DNA from: CAXQZM01 sp964228455
Lineage (GTDB): Bacteria > Pseudomonadota > Alphaproteobacteria > UBA7985
Direction of reading: 5' to 3'
DNA: 23,406 nt
Assembly (NCBI GenBank): GCA_964228455.1
Contig: CAXQZM010000001.1
Location: forward strand, 1-23,406
Part shown: piece after piece, positions 15,601 to 23,406 of the stretch
Numbering within the stretch: the first letter of the stretch is position 1
How the letters are laid out: the number at the start of each line of letters is the position of its first letter
Translations under genes and position numbers: made by a program
Notes under the pieces: generated by a model
Seen by the model: only the letters and a program-made list of their open reading frames with translations
The model's database searches: none
What the model was told of the DNA's origin: nothing

Positions 15601-18057
15601 TTAAATATCTAAATTTGACACTTCTAGGGCTTTTGTTTGAATAAAATCGCGCCGAGGCTCTACAGCGTCGCCCATTAACGTTGTGAAAACATCGTCTGCT
15701 GCCTCACCATGCCCAATTTTAACCTGTAAAAGGGTGCGGGCATTTGCGTCCATGGTTGTCTCCCACAACTGCTCAGCATTCATCTCGCCTAATCCTTTAT
15801 AACGCGAAATCGCCTGACCTTTGCGGCCAGCATCTAGTATAAGAGTAGCTAAATCCGACGGCCCAAAAACCTGCACTTTGTTTTCTTTCTGCTCCAAAAG
15901 TGCTGGTTTTTGAAAAACTGGTTTTAGAGCATTTCCCAATTTAGCAAGCCTGACTGAATCAATGCCAACAAAAGTCAGAGGATCAAGACGATGCACCTGG
16001 CTAACTCCTCGAAGCACCCTCATAGCCTTAAGTCCTCGATTAGATCCAGGACCACGTTCGTTGCTTGGATCACCTTCCATTATGACTTCCACAGACCAGC
16101 CTTTTGCGTAGTCAGGCTCTGGCGCATTCATGAACACGCTCATGCGATCTGCAACCGTCTGCCACTCCCTGGCATCTTTACGCATACTGCTGTCAAAAGC
16201 TCCAGCTAGAAACGCAGCTTCCACAGCTCCTTTGTGACCCACTCTGCGCGAAATTGTGTCGATAGCGCCTTGCGCCGTAAGACAATCTGCAACCAAGCTC
16301 TCTAGATCGCCACCTGCCCGCTGCGTTCCATCTTCTACTAGAAAAACAGCATCCTTGACACCTTCCTTAAGAAGATGCTCGCTTAGTGAGCGCTCATCCT
16401 TCAAATAAGTTTCTGAACTACCTTTCTTGGCTCTGAACAGAGGAGGCTGCGCAATATACAAATATCCCCTCTCTATGAGCTCCGGCATCTGCCGGTAAAA
16501 GAAGGTAAGCAACAATGTTCTGATATGAGCTCCATCCACATCCGCATCGGTCATAATTATGATCTTATGATACCTGAGTTTCTCGATATCGAACTCATCG
16601 GCCCCGATACCGGTACCAAGGGCTGTTACAAGAGTCCCAATCTGGTCTGACCCTAACATCCGATCAAACCTGGCACGCTCTACATTAAGAATTTTCCCAC
16701 GTAGCGGCAGTATGGCCTGTGTTTTTCTATCCCGACCTTGCTTGGCAGATCCGCCTGCAGAATCCCCTTCCACGATTAATATTTCAGCTTCTTCAGGGTT
16801 CTTTGACTGACAATCAGCTAACTTGCCTGGCAAGGAAGCTATATCATTCCCACCCTTTTTTCGGGATAATTCTCGGGCCTTACGCGCAGCTTCGCGAGCT
16901 GTTGCGGCTTCTACAATTTTGCTTATCAGGGTCTTTGCTTCCGACGGGTGCTCTTCTAACCACTCACCTAACTTTTCATTCACTAACGCTTCTACAACTG
17001 GCCTCACCTCTGAACTAACCAGTTTGTCTTTTGTCTGTGAAGAAAACTTTGGATCAGGAACTTTAACGGATAAAACGCAAGTCATGCCCTCTCGCGAATC
17101 TTCGCCTGAAAGACTTACCTTCTCCTTCTTCATTAACCCACTTTCCTCAGCATAACGGTTTATCTGTCGCGTCAGCGCGCCTCGAAAACCAGCGAGGTGA
17201 GTGCCACCGTCTCGCTGAGGGATGTTGTTCGTAAAACACAACATTGTTTCGTGATAGGAATCATTCCATTGAAGAGCCACCTCAACGGTAATTTCATCCT
17301 TTTCGGCACTAATAGAGATCGGTGTATCAAATGAGGCGGATTTTTTTCGGTCCAAATACCCGACAAAGGCCTCTAGACCTCCCTCGTATACGAGCTCTGA
17401 AACTCTTGGTGAATCTCCACGCCCGTCAGTTAAGATAATCTTTACCCCTGAGTTCAGGAATGCTAATTCTCGAAGCCTTCTCTCTAAAGTGTCAAAATCA
17501 AAGTCTGTCTTGGTGAACGTCTCAGGAGAGGGCAAAAAGGTAACCATTGTTCCCTTCTCACCAGGCAAAGCCTCTCCAGTGAGTTTCAAATCCTCCTCTG
17601 CATCACCATCACAAAAGCGCATTTCATAAATCTTGCCACCGCGGGCGATCCTCAAATCCAGATAGGTTGACAATGCATTTACGACCGAGACGCCAACTCC
17701 ATGCAGCCCACCAGACACCTTATACGAATTTTGGTCAAACTTACCGCCAGCGTGGAGCTGGGTCATTATAACCTGAGCCGCCGAAACTCCCTCATCAGCA
17801 TGGATTTCAGTAGGGATACCGCGCCCATTATCTGAAACACTAGCTGAGCCATCTGAATTCAAAGAAACAGTCACTGTATCACAGTGGCCAGCAAGGGCCT
17901 CATCGATAGCGTTATCTACCACTTCATATACCATGTGATGCAAACCGCTGCCGTCATCTGTATCACCAATATACATGCCGGGACGTTTGCGGACTGCATC
18001 CAGTCCTTTAAGGACTTTTATGCTTTCTGCGCCGTAATTTTCGTTCTGTTCATTCAT
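15601..18057 (-). CDS. gyrB: DNA gyrase subunit B
   Basis: GyrB is the ATPase subunit of DNA gyrase, which introduces negative supercoils. The GHKL ATPase motifs are visible: EVVDNAIDEALAGH (residues 45-58), DNGRGIPTEIH, and GGLHGVGVSVVNAL. The Toprim metal site includes EGDSAGGSAKQGRDR (from about 428) and DADVDGAHIRTLLLTFFYR (from about 502). The C-terminus ends RRDFIQTKALEVSNLDI, typical of GyrB rather than ParE. The length of 818 residues fits alphaproteobacterial GyrB. The ATG at 18057 lies 30 nt after the recF stop, in the classical recF-gyrB order. Confidence 0.98.
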   Translation of the reverse strand: MNEQNENYGAESIKVLKGLDAVRKRPGMYIGDTDDGSGLHHMVYEVVDNAIDEALAGHCDTVTVSLNSDGSASVSDNGRGIPTEIHADEGVSAAQVIMTQLHAGGKFDQNSYKVSGGLHGVGVSVVNALSTYLDLRIARGGKIYEMRFCDGDAEEDLKLTGEALPGEKGTMVTFLPSPETFTKTDFDFDTLERRLRELAFLNSGVKIILTDGRGDSPRVSELVYEGGLEAFVGYLDRKKSASFDTPISISAEKDEITVEVALQWNDSYHETMLCFTNNIPQRDGGTHLAGFRGALTRQINRYAEESGLMKKEKVSLSGEDSREGMTCVLSVKVPDPKFSSQTKDKLVSSEVRPVVEALVNEKLGEWLEEHPSEAKTLISKIVEAATAREAARKARELSRKKGGNDIASLPGKLADCQSKNPEEAEILIVEGDSAGGSAKQGRDRKTQAILPLRGKILNVERARFDRMLGSDQIGTLVTALGTGIGADEFDIEKLRYHKIIIMTDADVDGAHIRTLLLTFFYRQMPELIERGYLYIAQPPLFRAKKGSSETYLKDERSLSEHLLKEGVKDAVFLVEDGTQRAGGDLESLVADCLTAQGAIDTISRRVGHKGAVEAAFLAGAFDSSMRKDAREWQTVADRMSVFMNAPEPDYAKGWSVEVIMEGDPSNERGPGSNRGLKAMRVLRGVSQVHRLDPLTFVGIDSVRLAKLGNALKPVFQKPALLEQKENKVQVFGPSDLATLILDAGRKGQAISRYKGLGEMNAEQLWETTMDANARTLLQVKIGHGEAADDVFTTLMGDAVEPRRDFIQTKALEVSNLDI

Positions 18058-18087
18058 CCAATATTCTTAACCGAATCTGGCAGCGAA

Positions 18088-19206
18088 TCATAGGTTTAAA
18101 GCACCATTTTCAAGCATGAAAACTGATGACTTATCCTCAACCTGAGGAACAACGAGGGGAGATCGATCTGTACCCGTGATCCAGGTCTGCGCAGCCAAAT
18201 TAGTTAACTCCTCCATAAGTGCCTCCAAACGCCTAATATCTAAATGCGCAGCTAATTCATCAAGCAGCATTAACGGACGGAGTTTTGCTGCTTGGAGCAA
18301 GCGCGCTTGACCTAGAAATAATGACAGAAGCAAAGCTTTCTGCTCCCCTGTAGAGCATTGTTGAGCAGGCATCGACTTATCTAATAAAGTAACGGCCAAG
18401 TCTGTTCGATGAGGGCCTTCCAAAGTGCGCCCAGCTGCCAAATCCGCACTACGGTTTGTAGCCCAATGCTTGATCCAATCAGTTTCAACTTCGGGCGCAG
18501 TATGAACCTCTAAAGCCGCCTCCATTCTACCTCTGAGAGCCAAACCAGCAGAAGGAAATGGACCCACCCCTTGGGCAACTGCTGTTGCTAGCTGTGCCAA
18601 ATAAATCCGTCGCGCATGGGCAACTGCAACCCCATGAGACGCCATTAACGCTTCTAAGCCAGATAACCAGGCCGGATCCGCTTTCTCCGATTGGTTTGCT
18701 GCGCTGCGAAGCAACCTATTTCTCTCTCTTAAGGCCTTGTTAAATGCGACAAGCTGCCCTCGATGATCAGGGTACATTGAAACTACAAAGCGGTCCAAAA
18801 GAGAGCGCCTATCCTCTGAAGAACCTCTAAAAAGCGCATCATCTGCTGGGGTCAGCGATACAATAGGCATAAGAGACGCTAAAGCCGCACCTGTGGCGGG
18901 CTTACCGTCTAATCGTGACAACTTCCCGTCAGATGTAAGCGCTCTGTTTATCGTATGCCGAAGCGGAGGCTTGGAAACCTGCCCCTGCACCACCCATGCT
19001 GGAGTCCCTTCATGCCCGTATCGAATTAGATCACGCGCGTCTGACCCACGCAGGCCTCGACCCCCACCAAGTAATGACAGCGCCTCTAACAAATTTGTCT
19101 TTCCAGCGCCGTTTGGACCAATTAAAAATACAAATTGCCCAGGCGGTACCGCTAACTCCAGATGCTCATATGAGCGAAAATTTTCGAGGCGAAGGCCTAA
19201 TATCAT
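18088..19206 (-). CDS. recF: DNA replication and repair protein RecF
   Basis: RecF is an SMC-like ABC ATPase. With RecO and RecR it loads RecA onto SSB-coated gaps and helps restart stalled forks. The Walker A motif GPNGAGKT is at residues 30-37. The signature motif CSTGEQKALLLSLFLGQA starts at 284. The Walker B motif LMLLDELAAHLD (312-323) has Asp316-Glu317. The 372-residue length is normal. No Shine-Dalgarno sequence precedes the ATG. The start overlaps the stop of a possible 56-codon ORF as ATGA, which suggests translational coupling. The usual upstream partner dnaN is not here; the DUF924 gene is. Confidence 0.97.
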   Translation of the reverse strand: MILGLRLENFRSYEHLELAVPPGQFVFLIGPNGAGKTNLLEALSLLGGGRGLRGSDARDLIRYGHEGTPAWVVQGQVSKPPLRHTINRALTSDGKLSRLDGKPATGAALASLMPIVSLTPADDALFRGSSEDRRSLLDRFVVSMYPDHRGQLVAFNKALRERNRLLRSAANQSEKADPAWLSGLEALMASHGVAVAHARRIYLAQLATAVAQGVGPFPSAGLALRGRMEAALEVHTAPEVETDWIKHWATNRSADLAAGRTLEGPHRTDLAVTLLDKSMPAQQCSTGEQKALLLSLFLGQARLLQAAKLRPLMLLDELAAHLDIRRLEALMEELTNLAAQTWITGTDRSPLVVPQVEDKSSVFMLENGALNL

Positions 19207-19373
19207 TGTGTAGAGTAATACTTGAGCAAATTTGCTGGTAAAAGTGGATAATTATTGACTTTGAGCGTTTGCGATACATCCAAAACATCCATCACAAAAT
19301 CCTTTAAACTAACGGCGTCTCTAACTCTTAAATTTTTTAAGAAAAAGTGCTTAATGCCAAAATAGATAATCAT
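19203..19373 (-). CDS. Possible small ORF (56 codons) between the DUF924 gene and recF
   Basis: I recognise no family. The frame starts with an ATG one nt after the DUF924 stop (TAA-C-ATG), with AAGGG four nt before it. It ends in a TGA that overlaps the recF ATG as ATGA. The predicted product begins MIIYFGIKHFFLKNLRVRD, is basic and hydrophobic at the start, and has no clear transmembrane helix. In-frame extension to an ATG at 19400 is possible but has no ribosome binding site. The operon-like spacing at both ends favours a real gene or a coupling leader for recF. The AT-rich composition and small size mean chance is not excluded. Confidence 0.35.
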   Translation of the reverse strand: MIIYFGIKHFFLKNLRVRDAVSLKDFVMDVLDVSQTLKVNNYPLLPANLLKYYSTQ

Positions 19374-19374
19374 G

Positions 19375-19929
19375 TTACCCTTGGCCCCAGGTTTTGCCAT
19401 TTTTAAGGTAAGCTATCTCCGCGGGCGTCGAATGCCTATTCAATGCCTTATTACGAGATGGGTATCTGCCATATTTCCTTATGACATCGGTGTGTTCGAG
19501 CAAGTATTTCAAGTTTTCCTGTAACCCCGCTGCCTCGAATAAACTTTTAGCCCAAGAATGTATTCCAAGAGATTCTGAGTGCATAAATGGCATTAGGAAA
19601 AATAGACGCTGTGGACCTTCAAACTTTTTATCATGGCCGGCGAGAACGGCTTCTTGTGCCAAAATCAAAGCAAGGCCATCTCCGGCGAATGCGCGTGCTG
19701 TCCCTCGATAAATATTTCGTGGAAACTGATCGAGACATATTATTTCAGCCAGGCGGCCCTCTGGGGTTTCTCGCCAACGATATAGTTCCCCCAAAAAAGC
19801 AGCCATTACGGTATCACCAAAACAATCACTGATCTCATCATCGACTTTCTTACTGCCATTCCACCAATCATCTGGCTTTAATGTTTCGAACCAATAGTGT
19901 AATATTTCGTTTGGGTTCTGCTCAAGCAT
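19375..19929 (-). CDS. DUF924 family protein
   Basis: This is a 184-residue cytosolic protein of the DUF924 family, an all-helical, TPR-like fold widespread in proteobacteria with no established function. The recognisable blocks are ILHYWFETLKPDDWW at the N-terminus, LDQFPRNIYRGTARAFAGD (residues 66-84), FFLMPFMHSES (110-120), and VIRKYGRYPSRNKALNR (149-165). The protein ends KNGKTWGQG as in other members. AGGAG (complement of 19940-19944) lies ten nt before the ATG, a slightly long spacing. It is the first gene of the minus-strand run leading into recF-gyrB and is divergent from rimP across 163 nt. Confidence 0.9.
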   Translation of the reverse strand: MLEQNPNEILHYWFETLKPDDWWNGSKKVDDEISDCFGDTVMAAFLGELYRWRETPEGRLAEIICLDQFPRNIYRGTARAFAGDGLALILAQEAVLAGHDKKFEGPQRLFFLMPFMHSESLGIHSWAKSLFEAAGLQENLKYLLEHTDVIRKYGRYPSRNKALNRHSTPAEIAYLKNGKTWGQG

Positions 19930-20003
19930 TTTGTCGTTTCTCCTAGTAAATGGCTAGCAACTTAAAAAAATACCACTGACTGTCCTACTATAAATCTTCA
20001 TAC

Positions 20004-20029
20004 TTGCCAGAATTGGATCAAAGTATTAT
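20004..20029 (+). promoter_or_regulatory. Weak promoter candidate for the rimP operon
   Basis: TTGCCA (20004-20009) and TATTAT (20024-20029) each match the sigma70 hexamers at five of six positions, but the spacer is only 14 nt, which is too short for a normal promoter. If used, transcription would start near 20036 and meet the terminator hairpin within about 20 nt. Confidence is low. Confidence 0.25.
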
Positions 20030-20056
20030 AGCAGTGGGAAGAACCGAACCTTACGG

Positions 20057-20086
20057 GGCGGCCTTCGAAAGAAGGGCGCCTTTTTT
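20057..20086 (+). terminator. Intrinsic terminator in the rimP leader (candidate attenuator)
   Basis: GGCG-G-CCTTC pairs with GAAGG-G-CGCC, giving nine base pairs with one central G·G mismatch. It is capped by a GAAA tetraloop and followed directly by six Ts (20081-20086). This has every mark of a strong rho-independent terminator on the plus strand. No plus-strand gene lies upstream until glnE, over 6 kb away, and the adjacent DUF924 gene is divergent. It therefore most likely acts on transcripts started in the 163-nt spacer, as an attenuator or as the end of a short RNA. Terminator-like leaders before rimP are known in gammaproteobacteria; equivalence here is inference. Confidence 0.8.
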
Positions 20087-20092
20087 ATTGCC

Positions 20093-20635
20093 TTGATTGA
20101 TAGATTAGAAAAACTCACTGGCCCGATGGCCTCGCTTGAAGATCTCCTTCTTCCGTTGATTGACGAGTTGGGGTTCGAATTGGTGCGCCTTCAGTTCAAT
20201 ACTGGCGGTGGGCGGCCTCACCTTCAAGTTATGGCTGAGCCAAAAGATGGCAGTGTCATGGGGGTCGATGGATGCACTCTTCTATCACGCGAAATCAGTG
20301 CACTTTTGGATGCTGAAGATCCAATCGTTAGCGCTTTCGACTTAGAAGTTTCATCCCCAGGGACAGATCGACCACTAACAAGATTAAAAGACTTTATTCG
20401 ATACAAAGGCTATGAAGCTAAAGTCGAAACTTTGGAACTCATCGAAGGACAAAAGCGCTATCGTGGAGCCCTAAACGGCGCTAAAGACCAAAACGTTTTA
20501 CTGAACACCGATCAAGGCACGATCAGTTTAGAGTTCAAGCAAATCGCGAAGGCGAAGTTAGTTCTTACTGACACACTTACAAAAGCTGCCCTGACGGGCG
20601 AATTCCCACCAGCACCTGTTTCTTTGGAGAATTAA
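20093..20635 (+). CDS. rimP: Ribosome maturation factor RimP
   Basis: RimP binds the 30S subunit and assists its maturation. The N-terminal domain LPLIDELGFELVRLQF (residues 20-35) and the family hallmark FDLEVSSPGTDRPL (82-95) are clear. The C-terminal SH3-like barrel covers about 98-160. The start is uncertain. A TTG at 20093 gives 180 residues and keeps an N-terminal helix that aligns with other alphaproteobacterial RimP. An ATG at 20126 gives 169. Neither has a good Shine-Dalgarno sequence, because the terminator stem and T tract occupy the space before the TTG. It is the first gene of rimP-nusA-rnpM-infB, with nusA one nt after its stop. Confidence 0.93.
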   Translation: MIDRLEKLTGPMASLEDLLLPLIDELGFELVRLQFNTGGGRPHLQVMAEPKDGSVMGVDGCTLLSREISALLDAEDPIVSAFDLEVSSPGTDRPLTRLKDFIRYKGYEAKVETLELIEGQKRYRGALNGAKDQNVLLNTDQGTISLEFKQIAKAKLVLTDTLTKAALTGEFPPAPVSLEN

Positions 20636-20636
20636 A

Positions 20637-22187
20637 ATGGCTGCATCATTGAAATCCGCCCCCAATCTAGAAATGCTAACTATTGCAGACGCCGTATCGC
20701 GCGAGAAGAGTATAACCAGAGAAGAAGTCTTGGAAGCTATGGCACAAGCTGTAGCTCGAGCGGGAAAGCAAAAATATGGCCCAGACTATGACATCCGCGC
20801 AATTATTGACCCAAAAACTGGCGAAATGGAGCTCTCCCGTCACCGAGAAGTTGTAAGCGCACTAGAAGATGAGGAGCATGGAAATATTGCGATCTCATTG
20901 AGCGAAGCAAAATTTTACCAGGCAGATCTTGAAATTGGTGATTTCTTAATTGAGCCTCTCCCACCAATTGATCTTGGGAGGATTGCTGCCCAGTCTGCCA
21001 AACAAGTGATAGTGCAAAAAGTTCGCGAGTCAGAACGAGCGCTCCAATTTGCTGATTTTAAAGATCGAAAAGGAGAGATTATCAATGGTCTGGTGAAAAG
21101 AGTGGAATTTGGTAACGTTACTGTTGACCTCGGCCGTTCCGAAACGACTATGCGCCGCGATGAGCTAATACCTAGAGAATTGTTTCGAGTCGGTGACCGC
21201 ATCCGCGCATATATCTTTGACGTGCGCGAAGAACAGCGCGGTCCACAAGTATTCTTGAGCAGGACCCACCCAATATTCTTAGCCAAACTCTTTGCAATGG
21301 AAGTGCCAGAAATTTATGAAGGCGTTGTTGAGATCAAATCAGTTGCAAGGGACCCAGGATCACGGGCGAAAATAGCAGTCATTTCTAATGATGGAGCAGT
21401 AGATCCAGTGGGTGCCTGCGTGGGAATGCGTGGTTCACGCGTTCAAGCTGTCGTAAAAGAGCTTCAGGGCGAAAAAATTGATATAATACCATGGACTGAA
21501 GACCAGGCTGGCTTTGTTGTAAACGCCCTGCAACCTGCTGAAGTCTCGCGCATTGTTATGGATGAAGAAGCGGGACGCGTCGAAGTGGTGGTTCCTGACG
21601 AGCAGCTCTCCTTAGCAATTGGACGTCGCGGTCAGAATGTGCGTTTAGCGTCGAATCTTACAGGGTGGGAAATTGATATTTCCACTGAGGCTGAGGATAG
21701 CGAAAAACGACAGCGCGAATTCCAAGAACGCACAGCTCTATTTGCAGAGGCATTGGATGCAGATGAGTTCATTGCAAACCTGCTAGCTACAGAAGGTTTT
21801 GCGGATATTGATGATGTTGCCGGAGCTGATCCGGACACATTGGCTGTACTTGAAGGTTTTGACCAAGCACTCGCAAATGAACTTCATAGTCGCGCAATAG
21901 CTTTTGTAGAAAACCGAGAAGCAGATCTTGAAGCAAAATGGAGAGAACTTGGTGTTCAAGATGATCTTGTTGAGCTAGAAATCTTTGGGCATGAGCTCTT
22001 AATAGCTCTGGGCGAGGCAAATATCAAAACGCGTGATGATCTAGCAGATCTTGCAGCAGACGAGCTTCAGGAGATATTAGCTGCATACGCCATTGATGAA
22101 GAAGACTCGCAAGCGATTATAATGGCGGCGCGCGCGCACTGGTTTGATGATGAAGTGGGCGATGAAATAGCTCCTGAAGAAGAGTAA
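20637..22187 (+). CDS. nusA: Transcription termination/antitermination protein NusA
   Basis: NusA binds RNA polymerase and nascent RNA and modulates pausing, intrinsic termination and antitermination. The domains run in order: the N-terminal polymerase-binding domain (about 1-130), S1 (about 145-197, containing GEIINGLVKRVEFGNVTVDL), KH1 with GACVGMRGSRVQ (259-270), KH2 with AIGRRGQNVRLAS (327-339), and two acidic helix-hairpin-helix repeats (about 370-425 and 445-500). The length of 516 is normal for alphaproteobacteria. The ATG follows the rimP TAA by one base, with GGAG just upstream in rimP. NusA may act on the terminator in its own operon leader, which is inference. Confidence 0.97.
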   Translation: MAASLKSAPNLEMLTIADAVSREKSITREEVLEAMAQAVARAGKQKYGPDYDIRAIIDPKTGEMELSRHREVVSALEDEEHGNIAISLSEAKFYQADLEIGDFLIEPLPPIDLGRIAAQSAKQVIVQKVRESERALQFADFKDRKGEIINGLVKRVEFGNVTVDLGRSETTMRRDELIPRELFRVGDRIRAYIFDVREEQRGPQVFLSRTHPIFLAKLFAMEVPEIYEGVVEIKSVARDPGSRAKIAVISNDGAVDPVGACVGMRGSRVQAVVKELQGEKIDIIPWTEDQAGFVVNALQPAEVSRIVMDEEAGRVEVVVPDEQLSLAIGRRGQNVRLASNLTGWEIDISTEAEDSEKRQREFQERTALFAEALDADEFIANLLATEGFADIDDVAGADPDTLAVLEGFDQALANELHSRAIAFVENREADLEAKWRELGVQDDLVELEIFGHELLIALGEANIKTRDDLADLAADELQEILAAYAIDEEDSQAIIMAARAHWFDDEVGDEIAPEEE

Positions 22188-22198
22188 GGAGTCATGCC

Positions 22199-22849
22199 TT
22201 GCCGACTCAACATCAAGATCTACCTGACACCGATGAAAAGCTAAGCCGCAAAATCAAGCAACGAAGGTGCATAGTGACCCGGTCGGTTATGCCGATGGAT
22301 CAACTGATGCGCTTCGTAATGTCCCCTGATGGAATTCTCACGCCAGACTTAACGGGAAGACTGCCTGGGCGGGGTGCTCATCTTCAGCCGACAGAAAGTG
22401 TGCTTGAGGAGGCAGTAAAGGCCAAATGCTTTGATCGCGCATTTAAACAATCGGTGGAAGTAAAAGAACAATTTCCGCAACACGTACGCAAATTGATTGA
22501 GAGCCAGCTGTTACAGCGGCTATCTATGGCTCGTCGCTCAGGAGATTTAGCGGTTGGGCAAGATGCTGTTTTTGCTGCAGCTTCATCTGGAAAGCTAAGT
22601 GTTCTGATCCTGCCAGCCGATGCAACGGACAATGCCGCCGCGCGTTTAGCGGGAATATGTCGGGATTTCCCCAACCTAACTTTTTCTACCGCATTAGCCT
22701 TTGGCACAGCGCTTGGCAAAGCCAGAGTCACTAATTTAGCGATTACTCATAGTGCAAAAGGCGAACAATTTTGGAAGTTAGCCCATAAGTTTCGTGACTT
22801 TTTGGCGATAAAGTTCCATGAGCCGCAACCGGAAGAAATAGAAGATTAA
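22199..22849 (+). CDS. rnpM: YlxR/RnpM-family RNA-binding protein with a C-terminal L7Ae-like domain
   Basis: The N-terminal YlxR (DUF448) domain shows RRCIVTRSVMPMDQLMRFV (residues 22-40), PDLTGRLPGRGAHL (49-62) and the following helix; the family binds RNA and in Bacillus modulates RNase P. The second half (about 105-216) looks like the L7Ae-type RNA-binding fold: LAVGQDAVFAAASSGKLSVL, then TALAFGTALGKARVTNLAI. The two-domain form between nusA and infB is typical of alphaproteobacteria. The start is a TTG with AGGAG (22187-22191) at the ideal seven-nt distance. A nearer ATG at 22194 is out of frame and opens only a 16-codon peptide. infB starts one nt after the stop. Confidence 0.9.
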   Translation: MPTQHQDLPDTDEKLSRKIKQRRCIVTRSVMPMDQLMRFVMSPDGILTPDLTGRLPGRGAHLQPTESVLEEAVKAKCFDRAFKQSVEVKEQFPQHVRKLIESQLLQRLSMARRSGDLAVGQDAVFAAASSGKLSVLILPADATDNAAARLAGICRDFPNLTFSTALAFGTALGKARVTNLAITHSAKGEQFWKLAHKFRDFLAIKFHEPQPEEIED

Positions 22850-22850
22850 T

Positions 22851-23406
22851 ATGTCAGACGATAAGAAACCAGTGCGTCCCTCTGGGACAGTTAAACAGCA
22901 GTTCGCTCGAGGCAAGACAGTTGCCGTGTCCGTAGAGACTAAGAAAAAGACAGGTGGCTTACTAAACATAAAGAAGCCAAGCATCTCCAAGCCAGTTGTT
23001 TCCAAACCAAAGACAGCAGCTACAATCGATTCTGGAGCTTTGATTGGTAGGAAGCCAGAAGGGGTTGCTGCAACCCCCTCCTCTAAGCCTGCCGCTGTCT
23101 CTGAGCAGGCGCGGCTCTCGAATGCAGAGCGAGAAGCTCGAGCGATGGCGCTGGCAAGAGCAAAAGAGGGCCAAGAATCGAAAGAGGAGCACGCACGTCA
23201 ACTTGAGGAGCAACGTCGAGCTCGCGAAGAAGCACAAGCGGCCCGTGAAGCTGAAGAGCTGGCCCGCGAAAAGGTGCGAAGAGCTTCTGAAGAGGCTGAA
23301 GAGCGATCGAATCGTATAGAAGAAACGCGATCAAAGAATCAAAAGCAGACAACCTCACGCGCAGGAGGAGACCCCCTTTCTGGTGGTCGTATAAAGTCCA
23401 AAAAAC
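22851..23406 (+). CDS. infB: Translation initiation factor IF-2, N-terminal part only
   Basis: IF-2 is the GTPase that brings initiator tRNA to the 30S subunit. Only 185 codons are in the window, all N-terminal to the GTPase domain. They carry the alphaproteobacterial beginning MSDDKKPVRPSGTVKQQFARG with KTVAVSVETKKK, a Lys/Pro-rich linker (about 35-80), and a highly charged helical or coiled-coil segment rich in Ala, Glu and Arg (about 90-160). The ATG lies one nt after the rnpM stop. The identification rests on this N-terminal pattern plus the conserved nusA-ylxR-infB order. Confidence 0.92.
   Translation, partial: MSDDKKPVRPSGTVKQQFARGKTVAVSVETKKKTGGLLNIKKPSISKPVVSKPKTAATIDSGALIGRKPEGVAATPSSKPAAVSEQARLSNAEREARAMALARAKEGQESKEEHARQLEEQRRAREEAQAAREAEELAREKVRRASEEAEERSNRIEETRSKNQKQTTSRAGGDPLSGGRIKSKK

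Noticed and set aside
19236..19244. AGTGGATAA, an 8-of-9 match to a DnaA box, upstream of recF-gyrB, hinting at a replication origin
   Set aside because: It is a single imperfect box, with no cluster, no AT-rich unwinding repeat and no dnaA or dnaN nearby.
22962..23358. Several 91-codon frames on both strands over the start of infB
   Set aside because: They arise from the repetitive Ala/Glu/Arg codons of the IF-2 charged helix; the infB frame is supported by its conserved N-terminus and operon position.
1..23406. Whole-window search for mobile elements, CRISPR repeats, toxin-antitoxin pairs or phage genes
   Set aside because: Every substantial frame is a housekeeping or widely distributed family. 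I saw no direct-repeat arrays, transposase motifs or tRNA-flanked insertions.

Overview
The window is an ordinary chromosomal housekeeping stretch of an alphaproteobacterium, densely packed and of moderate GC content. The lineage call rests on gene content: a COQ9-type ubiquinone protein, a DUF4167 protein directly after prfA-prmC, a YlxR protein fused to an L7Ae-like domain between nusA and infB, and a folP-glmM-thiD cluster. Finer placement (for example a marine alphaproteobacterial clade) would be a guess. I see no tRNA, rRNA, transposon, prophage, CRISPR array or defence island.

Layout. (1) 1-2207, minus strand: dnaQ followed by mnmG, which runs off the left edge. (2) 2208-2522: the only gene-free stretch over 300 bases. 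It is a divergent promoter region with a good sigma70-like promoter facing right and two copies of an AAGATCTT palindrome. (3) 2523-6921, plus strand: TerB-like protein, folP, glmM, thiD and hslO, tightly spaced and probably one operon. A hairpin just after hslO lies inside the 3' end of the convergent COQ9 gene. (4) 6926-7492, minus strand: COQ9-family gene, back to back with hisS. (5) 7538-10709, plus strand: hisS, prfA and prmC, joined by 4-nt start/stop overlaps. Then a DUF4167 gene (10810-11271) and a short-N-terminus glnE (11282-13771). (6) 13850-19929, minus strand: DUF924 gene, a possible 56-codon small ORF, recF, gyrB, and an exported protein of unknown function 8 nt behind gyrB. (7) 20057-23406, plus strand: a strong terminator-like hairpin in the rimP leader, then rimP, nusA, rnpM (ylxR) and the start of infB.

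The genes serve core processes. DNA replication and topology: dnaQ, recF, gyrB. tRNA charging and modification, and translation: hisS, mnmG, prfA with its methyltransferase prmC, rimP, infB. Transcription elongation: nusA. Folate, thiamine and amino-sugar precursors: folP, thiD, glmM. Nitrogen control: glnE. Redox chaperoning: hslO. Ubiquinone biosynthesis: the COQ9 gene.

I did not find an exciting undescribed system. The points most worth a second look are small: the plus-strand terminator in the rimP leader with no plus-strand gene behind it for 6 kb, the small ORF bridging DUF924 and recF, the gyrB-linked exported protein, the shortened GlnE, a possibly leaderless mnmG, and the duplicated AAGATCTT palindrome.
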